Part shown: positions 31,405 through 41,407 of the stretch, in pieces
Position numbering within the stretch: the stretch's first letter is position 1
How the letters are laid out: each line of letters starts with the position of its first letter
NCBI RefSeq assembly: GCF_900109915.1
Contig: NZ_FOBU01000001.1
Coordinates: 368,558-432,557 of the forward strand
Length of the DNA: 64,000 bases
Reading direction: 5' to 3'
Source of the DNA: Luteibacter sp. UNCMF331Sha3.1
GTDB lineage: Bacteria; Pseudomonadota; Gammaproteobacteria; Xanthomonadales; Rhodanobacteraceae
The notes under the pieces: generated by a model
The model's input: only the letters and a program-made list of their open reading frames with translations
Told to the model about the DNA's origin: nothing
Database searches by the model: none
Translations under genes and position numbers: made by a program

Positions 31405-31479
31405 TGGTGGGCGGTACAAGGATCGAACTTGTGACACCTGCCGTGTGAAGGCAGTGCTCTACCGCTGAGCTAACCGCCC
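31405..31479 (-). tRNA. tRNA-Val (CAC)
   Basis: A complete cloverleaf reads on the minus strand: acceptor GGGCGGT/ACCGCCC, D-arm GCTC/GAGC, anticodon stem CTGCC/GGCAG around loop TTCACAC (anticodon CAC, reading GUG), T-arm with TTCGATC, and an encoded CCA. It lies 53 bases downstream of pilY1 on the same strand. Confidence 0.97.
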
Positions 31480-31532
31480 ATCGAGCGGGGCATGATAACG
31501 GCCGGGGCGCCGTGGGTCAACGCCCCTGGCCA

Positions 31533-34500
31533 TCAATCGAGTATCTCGCGCCAGTTCGTGCGCTGGAGCAACGATGGGTTGCCCGGCTGCACCATGTTCG
31601 CCGTCTGTGGGCTTTGACCGGTCTGACCATAGAGCAGCACGAACTTTCCGTTATCGGGCAACTGGACCATCTGCAAGTTGGTGATGGCGCTGTTCGTGGT
31701 CAGGAAGGGAACGGACGCACCTCCCGAAGTCAGCAGGTTGCTCTGCCCCGAACCATAGGCCGCCGAATAGATCGCCCCGTTGAGCGCACACGGGTCGGCG
31801 GTCGGGATCAACGTGCCCCAGTTGATCGAGAAAATACCCGCAACCGCGTCGGGGTCGACCACGATACGTTCGGTCGCGCCGCCCGTACCAGGCGCCGTGC
31901 CCGTGAGGTCGTAGTACCAACCGTAATCGGAATCCTGGATGTTCAGATTGTCGATCAGATTATTGACGCGAAGGTTCGCGCGCACGATCGGTGTCGATAT
32001 CGCGTTAGGCGCCAAGCCGGTGCCATCGCGAAGCGCGTACATCGTCTGCTTCTGCGTGTCCGTGAGATCGCTGCTGTCGAGGAATTTTCCTGTACCGACG
32101 AAGACCCAGCGCCGCGTGCCCGTACCAGTGGAATCGTAGTCCAATTCAATACGCGGCGCGGTGGTAATCGGCTGCCCCTTGCCCTTTGCATCCTTGAGTG
32201 TCGCCAGGAGCACAGGCGCTTGATAATCACCCGTGCCGGAAAGATCGAAACGCCAGACGTTACCCTGAAGATCGCCGACGTACACCTGCTCCACCGTGTT
32301 GTCCGACACGTCCTTGATGTAGCCGGACGGACGTGACAGACCGATCGGATTGGCAGTGCTGCCAGACGGCGTTGCGATTTTCTCCAGCAGCTTGCCCGTC
32401 TTGACGTTGATCACGTAAAGGTAGCCCTTGCCGTCGGCGTTGTTGTAGCCCGATGTCGCGATCACCACCCATCCGTACTTGCGCGTCTTCGTGATCAGCG
32501 GCCGCGCAAAACTGTACCCCATCGTCGAATCGGTGAATTCCCAGAGCGATTTCGAAGCAACCGCAGCTTCGGCCAGACCTTCCGTGACGGCGTTCGTAGT
32601 GGGCGCGGCTGGTACCGAAGTGATATCCAGTCCGTAGAAGCCCTTCCCGCCCTTGCCCAGGCCACCGACCAGCACCGTATGCCAGTCTTTCGTAGACGGC
32701 TTCGTACCCGCTGTTCCTTCCGTATTGACCGTCCAGTCGAAATCGACATCGGCTGCCTGCGGGGTCTGATCCACGTAAAAGTGGTGCTCGTATCCGTTAG
32801 TCGTCGCCCCGTTGAGATTTGCGAGCGCGGCGATACCGTCGACCTTAGGTGTGTTGTTGGGACCGGCGAAGACGAGGTTCGGCACATAGGCCCACAACTC
32901 GGCGCCCCCACCGCCAAGCGGGTTCGACGGCGTGGAGAAGTCCGCCTGAAACGCATGCACCATGCCGTCGTTCGCGCCGACGTAGACCACCGGCGTGCGA
33001 TTCTTCTGTGCTGTGATGAACGCACTGTAGCCAGGGTTGTTCGAGTCGTTATACGAGGTCGACAACGCTCCCTGCACAAGCGTTGCCTGCGAGTTGACGA
33101 TATCCCCCAGGAGATGAGCCCGGATATGGAAGCTAGAACCTTCCCTGGAGCGATCGCCACGCAGGAAATTCAGCACGGTCACGTCATTCGACAGGTAGCC
33201 CTGCTGCGCTGAGCTGAGCAAGAGCCACTGGAACCGAGTGCCACCGCTGTTCCCACGAGTGAACACCCTGCGATTGTCACGCCAGCCCATTACGAGACCC
33301 GACGTATCTGTATAAGCGCCGAGCTGATCCAGCCTTGTCTGCGCACTCCAGGTATTGGCGCCAGGTGCCGTCGCGACATCCTCGCCGACGGCGGCCGCTG
33401 CTACCGTGCCAGTAACTTCACCGCTCCAGCTACCCGGGAAATAGGTCACCGTATAAATGGGAAAACCGCTCGCCGGCGAATTGTAGGGAGAGCTGTTCGC
33501 CACAACGTTGGACAGTACGCGGGTGGGTGAAACGCTGGGGCCAGACGCACTGAGCTGCGTCGACGTGGAGACGTTCGAGAAGATGCTCCCCAGGCCCGCG
33601 ACGATGAGATCGGGGCGGTTGCCGACGAAATAATTGTCCGGACGAAGGTTGACACCAGTGGAGGTATTCGTATGCCACGTCAGGAAAGAAGACGGCTTGC
33701 CGTCGTTCTTCGTGTCCGCGAAGCCGCCGTACTTGGCGGCAAGCCAATACTGATTCGGGCCTTTGCTACCGTTGTTATCGACGCTATAGATATCCTGCCC
33801 GCTGGCGCCAGAGAATGCCCCAGGCTCCATCACGTCCACGACATACGTGTCGACCGTCTGCTTCCCCGTCAGGTCGCTGCGAATGTCGTTGGTGTGGGCG
33901 AAATAGGCGAGGCCCGCAATGAAATACGTCGAAAGCTGGCCGCTGTTGACATAGCTCAAGCCAACTTCGCTACTACCGATCTTGGCTTCGAAGGTCTTGG
34001 ACGCACCGCCCGGCGCGTCCGACTCGACCATGGGAAGCTTGCCGAGCGCCGTCGTGTACTTCGCGGCATCGACCCCATTGACGACGGCACTGGGCGACTG
34101 CAACTGACAGTAATTATTGGATCCAGTCGGGCCCTTCGAGCTCGGCACACGTTGGTCGCAATGCGTATGCGAGTCACCGATGACAAGAATCGCGTTCGCT
34201 GCGCACTTGTATTGCATCGGGTCGTTTGAATCCGTGGCGTTCGCCGCCGTTCCCTTGAACACAGGAAACGCCTTATCCAGGCTATTGCCGCCATTCAGAC
34301 CGTTGGTGTAATCCGCGCTCAGGGGCGCACGCATGAAATAGGCGAGCGCAGACCAGTACAATTCGCTGATGGTGTCGTATGTCTCGTAACCGTTGGTACC
34401 AAACTTGTTCAGATAGTTGATGACGCCGCTCTGCGTGTAAGCGGTGCCGTCCGGCCCTTTGGCTAGCGCGGAGTCGCCACTCGCAGGGTTCGCGATGAAC

Positions 34501-35528
34501 GTACCGTCTACGGCACTCCACTCCTTGTTCGTATTGTCCTGACGAGCGCCATTACCGTTGTATGTCGTCGGACCGTTATCGCGCAGCAACGCACGAACGA
34601 CACCATTCGGCCTTGCCGAACCATCAGTATTGGCATACGCAGCGGCACCGACTCGGATCCGCGTGTAATTTTGCTGAATAAGCCCTTCCGGCTTGTAGTT
34701 CTGGCCGTACGCCGTGCAGTTGTCTTCGACAGCGCTCTTCTCGCAGACTGAAACCTGTGCATTAAGCTCCAGACGGACGTTGGTGACTTTATTTACCGCA
34801 CCTGTCGATGCAAACGACGGGTTGTTGGACACCCAGAACTTGGTGCCGAGCGCATAAGAGCGCAAATACACGACGCTCCATTTTGACGCATCGTCGCCAA
34901 CCGTGTCCGAGGGTTTTGCGTTGTACGCGCTGCCGATAACCTTGTTCGGAAAATTTCCTTCGTTGCTCTGGCTGTTCAGATTTGACCTAACAAGCACGGT
35001 CGTAGTGGCGGTATCTACGCTGCGGTTGCCGCCGGTCAGCGTCTTGCGGAATTCGTCGAGCGCCGTCATCGTCGCCCAATTGAGCATGTTGCCGCTCCAG
35101 TCGCCGTTGCAACTAAGATCGGAACTTGCGAGCGTCTTGCTTGGCGTGAAGTAGCCGGAACTGGAATATTTGTAGCACTTCAGCGGGTCGAAGTAGCCCA
35201 GATAGTTCATCTTCGGGAAGTAGCAATCGCCGAACGACTGGTTTTTTCCGTCGTTGTCCTTGATCGTTTCCTTGCCGTTGCACGAATACGACGTAGTCCC
35301 CGTCACCAGTGCCACACCCGCGTTATCCGTGTACGCCGCCACGGTGCCGGTGGGAAACTCCACTGACAGCGCAAGCATGAGGTTGGCGGGCACGTTGGAT
35401 GCGCTGTAGAGCGGCAGATTCGAAAGCGTGGTGTCCGCGGCGTGTCCCGTTGGCGATGTGAACCCCGCGGCGAGTACGAAGCCCGCGAGAGCGAGGATGC
35501 GATGGGCGACCTGACGATAGGCGTTCAT
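31533..35528 (-). CDS. pilY1: PilY1-like type IV pilus tip/biogenesis protein
   Basis: This 1331-residue exported protein has a signal peptide (start MNAYRQVAHRILALAG, cleavage after GHA) and the C-terminal PilC/PilY1 beta-propeller over the last 600 residues or so (segments NRTPVVYVGANDGMVHAFQA, AELWAYVPNLVF, HTVLVGGLGKGGKGFYGLDI, YVGDLQGNVWRFDLSG). PilY1 acts with the minor pilins in pilus assembly, adhesion and surface sensing. No von Willebrand A domain is evident at the N-terminus. It is the last gene of the minor pilin operon. Base composition is visibly lower in GC than the rest of the window, suggesting faster evolution or transfer of this surface protein. An upstream ATG at 35753 overlaps pilX and was rejected. 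Confidence 0.93.
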   Translation of the reverse strand: MNAYRQVAHRILALAGFVLAAGFTSPTGHAADTTLSNLPLYSASNVPANLMLALSVEFPTGTVAAYTDNAGVALVTGTTSYSCNGKETIKDNDGKNQSFGDCYFPKMNYLGYFDPLKCYKYSSSGYFTPSKTLASSDLSCNGDWSGNMLNWATMTALDEFRKTLTGGNRSVDTATTTVLVRSNLNSQSNEGNFPNKVIGSAYNAKPSDTVGDDASKWSVVYLRSYALGTKFWVSNNPSFASTGAVNKVTNVRLELNAQVSVCEKSAVEDNCTAYGQNYKPEGLIQQNYTRIRVGAAAYANTDGSARPNGVVRALLRDNGPTTYNGNGARQDNTNKEWSAVDGTFIANPASGDSALAKGPDGTAYTQSGVINYLNKFGTNGYETYDTISELYWSALAYFMRAPLSADYTNGLNGGNSLDKAFPVFKGTAANATDSNDPMQYKCAANAILVIGDSHTHCDQRVPSSKGPTGSNNYCQLQSPSAVVNGVDAAKYTTALGKLPMVESDAPGGASKTFEAKIGSSEVGLSYVNSGQLSTYFIAGLAYFAHTNDIRSDLTGKQTVDTYVVDVMEPGAFSGASGQDIYSVDNNGSKGPNQYWLAAKYGGFADTKNDGKPSSFLTWHTNTSTGVNLRPDNYFVGNRPDLIVAGLGSIFSNVSTSTQLSASGPSVSPTRVLSNVVANSSPYNSPASGFPIYTVTYFPGSWSGEVTGTVAAAAVGEDVATAPGANTWSAQTRLDQLGAYTDTSGLVMGWRDNRRVFTRGNSGGTRFQWLLLSSAQQGYLSNDVTVLNFLRGDRSREGSSFHIRAHLLGDIVNSQATLVQGALSTSYNDSNNPGYSAFITAQKNRTPVVYVGANDGMVHAFQADFSTPSNPLGGGGAELWAYVPNLVFAGPNNTPKVDGIAALANLNGATTNGYEHHFYVDQTPQAADVDFDWTVNTEGTAGTKPSTKDWHTVLVGGLGKGGKGFYGLDITSVPAAPTTNAVTEGLAEAAVASKSLWEFTDSTMGYSFARPLITKTRKYGWVVIATSGYNNADGKGYLYVINVKTGKLLEKIATPSGSTANPIGLSRPSGYIKDVSDNTVEQVYVGDLQGNVWRFDLSGTGDYQAPVLLATLKDAKGKGQPITTAPRIELDYDSTGTGTRRWVFVGTGKFLDSSDLTDTQKQTMYALRDGTGLAPNAISTPIVRANLRVNNLIDNLNIQDSDYGWYYDLTGTAPGTGGATERIVVDPDAVAGIFSINWGTLIPTADPCALNGAIYSAAYGSGQSNLLTSGGASVPFLTTNSAITNLQMVQLPDNGKFVLLYGQTGQSPQTANMVQPGNPSLLQRTNWREILD

Positions 35529-35551
35529 GCGTGTGTCCCGGAGAGTCGCGG

Positions 35552-36166
35552 TCAGCGAATGATGGTCTGGACGAAAGCGATGGCGTTGCGCGGGCCTTCC
35601 ACGCGTACCGTCAGGCGGAACGCGGCGGCAGAGCCCGTGGTATTGAACGGGATACCGGGATCCGTCGTCAGATTGGAACTGGTGCCGCCACTGATCGCTG
35701 TACCGGGAACGATACAAGCGGTAACGGTCGCATCGACGCCGCTCGCCGGGCAAAGCCTCTCGACGATGTAATAGACCTTGTTGCCCGTGCCCACGTCATC
35801 CATGGGGCCGACGACGGCTCCAGCGGTCTTGTTGTACAGCACGGCCGGGATATCGGGACGCTCAGTGGACTGTGTCTGCAAGGATGCGTAATAGCCCTTT
35901 GAAGGCGCATCCGAATTACTGGTCGGCGGTGTGAACGTCGAGTCCAGCTTGGTGCGAATATCCTGATACGCCCGCTCTGCCTCCTGCATGGCTCCCTGGC
36001 GAAATGCCACGCTACCTGCGATCGCATTGGCGGTATCAACCGAACGCATCAGCGCCATCGCCGCTAACAAAGTGGCGACGAGCACCACCAGCGCGATCAA
36101 CGTTGCGACCATGCCCTTCTGCCGGGAGGCGGCACCCAACTTGCTATATGAACGCATCGAGCCCAT
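35552..36166 (-). CDS. pilX: Minor pilin assembly protein PilX
   Basis: This 204-residue protein has the PilX N-terminal pattern RQKGMVATLIALVVLVATLL followed by an Ala/Glu-rich helix (GAMQEAERAYQDIRTKLD) and a variable C-terminal region. The residue after the processing Gly is Met rather than Phe, as is common in PilX. It lies 13 bases after pilW and 23 bases before pilY1. PilX joins PilV, PilW, FimU/FimT and PilY1 in the priming complex at the pilus tip. Confidence 0.9.
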   Translation of the reverse strand: MGSMRSYSKLGAASRQKGMVATLIALVVLVATLLAAMALMRSVDTANAIAGSVAFRQGAMQEAERAYQDIRTKLDSTFTPPTSNSDAPSKGYYASLQTQSTERPDIPAVLYNKTAGAVVGPMDDVGTGNKVYYIVERLCPASGVDATVTACIVPGTAISGGTSSNLTTDPGIPFNTTGSAAAFRLTVRVEGPRNAIAFVQTIIR

Positions 36167-36179
36167 GGCGTAAGTGCCT

Positions 36180-37355
36180 TCAGAAGAACTTGTTGATCAG
36201 GTTGTTGCGAACCGGAATCACCAGGTCGTAGACCTTGTACCGATACGCAGGATCCGTGGTCACGGTGTACTGAAGCGCCGTATCGAGGTCACCGAACAGC
36301 GTCAGCGACGTGCTGCCCGTATAGCCGATGTACGACACGCCCGCGGCCGAGGCAGCGGTTGCTGGCGCGGCTCGCTCCTTCTGCCGGCTACGCACGACCA
36401 CCGCGATGCGGACGGCGCGAATCTGCGAGCGAGCATTCAATGCGTCGAGCGTATCCGGGGTAGGGGTCAGCGCGGCGATACCCCACTTGGCTCCGGTGGG
36501 TTTTACCCATTGCGACACGGGAATGTCGCTTGGCGTGGCGCTAAGCCCGTACAGTGTCTTCAACTGCACTACGTTGTCCGCCAGCGGCTGCGGCGTGTCG
36601 ACCGTATTACTGGCGGCGGCGCGCTGCAGAAGATCGAAGCTAACGAGGCTGTTGTTGACCTGGTTGACGCTCAGTAGCAACACACCTGGATTGATGCCCA
36701 TGTCGAATACGTAGGCGGAAAGGGATGCCGTGTAATGCGCCGGTGCGGAGAAACCATCCGCCGCGCTACCTACTGTGTTCAGACCGATACTTGTGCCGGT
36801 GACCGTGCTGATGAGGCCGAACGTGCACTTGCCCGACTTGTCGGAGAGCAACAGGTACTCGTTGGGGAAGATGCCCATCGCGTTGTCCACGGTGACCGTG
36901 GTACCCGACGCCGAGACCAGGTTCGTCCGGAACGTGCGCGCGATGGGATTGCCGCGGACGATGCCGATGACGTCAGCCTTGTCGCCCGCTCCAGCGGCGA
37001 TGAGCACAGGAACGGCACGCGTCGTCAGTGGCCAATTGTCGAATGGAGCGGCAAGCGCCGTTGTCCTCGGCAAACGCTTCGTCCCGTTGGACCATGCGTC
37101 GATAGCACAGCCCCAGATACCGTAGTTGCGCCCCTGGACAAGGCCGGACCCGGCCGTACGCAGTTCGCGCTCAAGCATGAATGTGGAAAAGCTGCCGTTC
37201 TGTTGTGCGTCGCTGCCGTTTGTCGTCGTGCGCTTTTGCCCCTCGTAGGCGGAGAACGCAGCCATCATTCCGAGCGTACAGATGATGGAAATGACGATGC
37301 CGACCATCAGCTCGATCAGGGAAAAGCCGCGTGCATGCGAGTGAAGACGTGTCAT
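36180..37355 (-). CDS. pilW: Minor pilin PilW
   Basis: This 391-residue prepilin has a short basic leader and the type IV processing site [15 protein letters not shown] (cleavage after Gly by PilD, methylated Phe). A long hydrophobic helix and a large beta-rich C-terminal region follow, the usual size for PilW. The start gives a ten-residue leader; it lies 11 bases after pilV. Confidence 0.92.
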   Translation of the reverse strand: MTRLHSHARGFSLIELMVGIVISIICTLGMMAAFSAYEGQKRTTTNGSDAQQNGSFSTFMLERELRTAGSGLVQGRNYGIWGCAIDAWSNGTKRLPRTTALAAPFDNWPLTTRAVPVLIAAGAGDKADVIGIVRGNPIARTFRTNLVSASGTTVTVDNAMGIFPNEYLLLSDKSGKCTFGLISTVTGTSIGLNTVGSAADGFSAPAHYTASLSAYVFDMGINPGVLLLSVNQVNNSLVSFDLLQRAAASNTVDTPQPLADNVVQLKTLYGLSATPSDIPVSQWVKPTGAKWGIAALTPTPDTLDALNARSQIRAVRIAVVVRSRQKERAAPATAASAAGVSYIGYTGSTSLTLFGDLDTALQYTVTTDPAYRYKVYDLVIPVRNNLINKFF

Positions 37356-37366
37356 GGGCCCCTGGC

Positions 37367-37801
37367 CTACTGCTGGATCTGGGAGATGGTGATGTACTGG
37401 TGCGGATCGACATCCGCGGGACCCTTCCACTTCACGGTTATCGTCACGAGGTTGTTGGCGCCGACGACCACGGTTGGAGGGTTATCCGTAACGCCGGGCA
37501 GGCAGTTGGTCGTCACTTTTGCCTTGGCGCAATCGACAAGATTGTCCTTCCAGGCGTTATAGGCCGTGCCACCCGTGGCGAAGTCGGTTGCGATCGCTGT
37601 CGGAACCGCACCCCACATGTCGGCGATGAGCCTATCGGCCAGCAGCGCGGCGTCCGTACGGTACTTGGCGTCGCCGCCCAGCTTCGTGGCGCTGGCCTGG
37701 AGCGCGACGATGCCAAGGATGCCGAACGAGAAGATGAGTGCCGCGATCAAGGCATCGAGAAGCACGAAACCCCGGATCGACCGTCGATTCAGGCACGTCA
37801 T
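37367..37801 (-). CDS. pilV: Minor pilin PilV
   Basis: This 144-residue prepilin has the processing site IRGFVLLDALIAALIFSFG; Asp replaces the usual Glu at +5, a known PilV variation. The ribosome site AGGAGG overlaps the stop of the preceding fimT gene, giving tight coupling. It is part of the pilus-tip priming complex. Confidence 0.9.
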   Translation of the reverse strand: MTCLNRRSIRGFVLLDALIAALIFSFGILGIVALQASATKLGGDAKYRTDAALLADRLIADMWGAVPTAIATDFATGGTAYNAWKDNLVDCAKAKVTTNCLPGVTDNPPTVVVGANNLVTITVKWKGPADVDPHQYITISQIQQ

Positions 37802-37809
37802 GCGGCCTC

Positions 37810-39248
<1,439 letters not shown>

Positions 39249-39367
39249 ACCGTAGTTCACTTACGCGACGCCGCGCGTGCTTCCGACACACCGGCGTCGC
39301 CTCCGCAACACGAAGTGGTCACGAAAAGACGGGGAAAATAAGCGGGCTAAGAACGGAGTTTTCGTCC

Positions 39368-39628
39368 ATGCTCGCCCAGTACGTCTTTACCTCGTCGAAC
39401 GCCCCCTTCCGCATTGTCCGCCATGGCCACCGCTGGCGCGCCCTGTTCGGCGACGTCGAGACCGGCCGTTTCGAGAATCCAGAGGACGCCATCCGCGATC
39501 TGCGGCAGCTCTTCCCGGAGGCCCGCCTGCCGCGCCGTCTCACCGACTGGCGCTATCTGCCCGATGCCGCCCTCCTGCACGTGCCGCCGCCGAGCCCGGC
39601 CGTGGTCGCCCGTCTCGCGGCCGCCTGA
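39368..39628 (+). CDS. Hypothetical protein (86 residues)
   Basis: A compact basic protein with a plausible beta-alpha-beta start (YVFTSSNAPFRIVRHGHRWR, LFGDVETGRFENPEDAIRDL). The pattern of short strands followed by an Ala/Asp helix resembles DUF2188-like small domains, but I do not recognise the family. Codon use is that of a real gene; a modest GGAG site lies upstream. It converges with the acetyltransferase gene. Confidence 0.65.
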   Translation: MLAQYVFTSSNAPFRIVRHGHRWRALFGDVETGRFENPEDAIRDLRQLFPEARLPRRLTDWRYLPDAALLHVPPPSPAVVARLAAA

Positions 39629-39634
39629 CCGACG

Positions 39635-40198
39635 TTAGCCCGACCGCGGCCACTCACGGGCGAGCATGGCGAAGATCACGTCGTCCACCCATTCGCCCCT
39701 GAATAGGTAGGCCTCGACGTGATGGGCTTCCTGTCGGAAACCCAGCGATCGTAACAATGCGATGCTGGCGACGTTCCTGGGGTCCACGGATCCCACCGCC
39801 CGGCGATAACCCCACGGTCCAAAGGCCTGGTCCAGCATGGCGCCCATCGCTTCGCGGGCGTACCCCCTGCCCTGTCGATCGGGCCGCAGCGAGACGCCGA
39901 ATTCGATTGCGTCGTCCCTGGTGGGCGGAAAGTGCACCCCGAGGTCGCCCAGCAATTCGCCGCCGGCCTTCTCGCGAATCGCCAGCTGGAACCAGCTGCC
40001 CGACACGGCGAAAGGCTGCGCCGTCTGTCGTGCAATGAACGCTTCGACTTCGTCGATCGTCGCCGGCTTCCATCCCTGAAATCGTGCAACCGCTTCATCG
40101 CCGCGATAGGCGAACAGGGAGGGCGCGTCCGATCCAGCCAGGCGATCGAGGTGCAGGCGGGCAGTGGCGAAAACGGGTTCATCGATGGCGTTCAAGAG
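39635..40198 (-). CDS. GNAT N-acetyltransferase (RimJ/RimL type)
   Basis: This 187-residue protein matches RimJ/RimL-type acetyltransferases: FATARLHLDRLAGSDAPSLF at the N-terminus, the acetyl-CoA pyrophosphate-binding loop RPDRQGRGYAREAMGAMLDQ, then VDPRNVASIALLRSLGFRQE. I use a TTG start preceded by GAGG, because the frame upstream loses family similarity; no ATG lies at a suitable place. Substrate (protein N-terminus or small molecule) is unknown. Confidence 0.85.
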   Translation of the reverse strand, partial: LLNAIDEPVFATARLHLDRLAGSDAPSLFAYRGDEAVARFQGWKPATIDEVEAFIARQTAQPFAVSGSWFQLAIREKAGGELLGDLGVHFPPTRDDAIEFGVSLRPDRQGRGYAREAMGAMLDQAFGPWGYRRAVGSVDPRNVASIALLRSLGFRQEAHHVEAYLFRGEWVDDVIFAMLAREWPRSG

Positions 40199-40347
40199 GC
40201 ATCCTCTGCGTCTACGCACCCTGGGGCCGTGCCACTTTCGACGAGGACGAATCTTTACGCAACCGTTACCGCGAATACGCCCACGCGACGCAGCGTTTTT
40301 ACGCATTCCGGGGCGACACTGACATCCCTTCCCCATGGAATGCTCCG

Positions 40348-40788
40348 ATGTCGATCGTCGTCATCACCGGCCCGCACCCTGACTCGGAATCGTCGGACCC
40401 CAGCGACCTCTGCCGGCTGTGGGAGCGCGCGCAGTCGACGGGCGTCGACCTCGTCTGGCGTCAGTGCGACACCTTCGACCAGCTAAGCCGGTGCCTTGCG
40501 ACCCCGGACGACGACGCGGAACTCATCATGCTCGACGTGGATGCCGCGCGGATTCCCTCGTCCCAGGTCGACCCGATGCGCGAGGCGCTGTCGGCGTTGC
40601 CGATGCCCTACATCGAGATGCACGCGGACAGCGACGCCGTCGACGCGTCGACGCTCGCCCCCGGGCATCCGTCGGTCGTGAGCGTCGTCGTTCCCGGCAA
40701 TGCGATGGTCAGCTACGACATGGCGCTGTCGATCGGACTGCGGCTACTGCGGAACCGCCCGGCCACCGGAATCAGACTCGCCGCGTGA
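40348..40788 (+). CDS. Type II 3-dehydroquinate dehydratase-like protein, catalytic residues lost
   Basis: At 146 residues it has the size of AroQ, and its layout follows AroQ segment by segment: SIVVITGPHPDSE in place of the GPNLNLLG motif, DLVWRQCDTFDQL in place of the QSN segment, LIMLDVDAARIPSSQVDPMR in place of INPGAxTHTSxAxRDAL, PYIEMHADS in place of PxxEVHxSN, and a C-terminal helix ending MALSIGLRLL. The catalytic Arg and Tyr of the first motif and the substrate Asn of INPG are absent; the His of the fourth survives. I infer a catalytically dead paralogue, function unknown. ATG 40348 has GGA ten bases upstream; an in-frame extension to 40084 reads over the divergent acetyltransferase and was rejected. 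Confidence 0.6.
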   Translation: MSIVVITGPHPDSESSDPSDLCRLWERAQSTGVDLVWRQCDTFDQLSRCLATPDDDAELIMLDVDAARIPSSQVDPMREALSALPMPYIEMHADSDAVDASTLAPGHPSVVSVVVPGNAMVSYDMALSIGLRLLRNRPATGIRLAA

Positions 40789-40804
40789 GGCCGGCGGCCG
40801 GCCG

Positions 40805-41032
40805 TCAGGAGGTGGGCACGCGCACCGGCAGCCACCCGCCGGATACGGTTTCCTGCACGATCTCCACCATGCGCGAGCCGCCACCTTTCGCGGCGCAGGC
40901 CAGCGCGAATTCGACCGCCCGGCCCTCCGAGACGAAGGACTCGGTATTGCCCTGCCAGAGGACGCGCCACAAGCGCTCGTTGATCGCCGGATAGAAGATG
41001 AAGACCCGGCGGGGACGCCACTGCTCGGTCAC
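40805..41032 (-). CDS. Small hypothetical protein, DUF2188-like
   Basis: This 75-residue product (start GTG overlapping the TGA of the preceding DUF3606 gene) has the strand-strand-helix-strand pattern VFIFYPAINERLWRVLWQGN, then RAVEFALACAAKGGGSRMVE, then SGGWLPVRVP, similar to DUF2188-type domains. Function unknown. Coupled translation with the DUF3606 protein suggests a shared role. Confidence 0.65.
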   Translation of the reverse strand: MTEQWRPRRVFIFYPAINERLWRVLWQGNTESFVSEGRAVEFALACAAKGGGSRMVEIVQETVSGGWLPVRVPTS

Positions 41033-41217
41033 GTTCTGCGCAGCCGGCGAATTTCCGCGCGGACATTCCACGACGAATCGCCGACGCTCATCACCGCCTT
41101 CCTCAGCGTGATTTCACTGACGCCGAGGACGCGAGTCCAGTAGCGCATGTCGGAGCGGAGGCAGATGTTCACCTTCGTCATGTCCGCAGGGGCGGACACG
41201 AGATGTTCGGCGGTCAT
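41029..41217 (-). CDS. DUF3606 family small protein
   Basis: This 62-residue protein carries the DUF3606 pattern INxxxxxxxxYWTxxLGVSExxLxxAVxxVG, here as VNICLRSDMRYWTRVLGVSE and ITLRKAVMSVGDSSWNVRAE. The ATG has GAGG about ten bases before it. Its stop overlaps the GTG of the next gene (GTGA). Function unknown. Confidence 0.8.
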   Translation of the reverse strand: MTAEHLVSAPADMTKVNICLRSDMRYWTRVLGVSEITLRKAVMSVGDSSWNVRAEIRRLRRT

Positions 41218-41407
41218 GGCGGATGCCTCGGGGAGAAGATTCACCTATCGCACACGCTCGGTTACGCGCCCGTGAGTGTCCCGGCACTACGCGGTCGGCT
41301 CCAGCGCGGCGTTTCCGGGGTGCCCGCGGCGCGCCTCTCGTGGCACGATGCGCCGAAGTCGGCCGGGAGACGGGGCCCGGCCTTGCGTCGTCTACCTGGG
41401 GGCCACC

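Noticed and set aside
40084-40347. N-terminal extension of the dehydroquinase-like protein
   Set aside because: This part runs antisense to the acetyltransferase start, has unnatural composition, and has no counterpart in the family.
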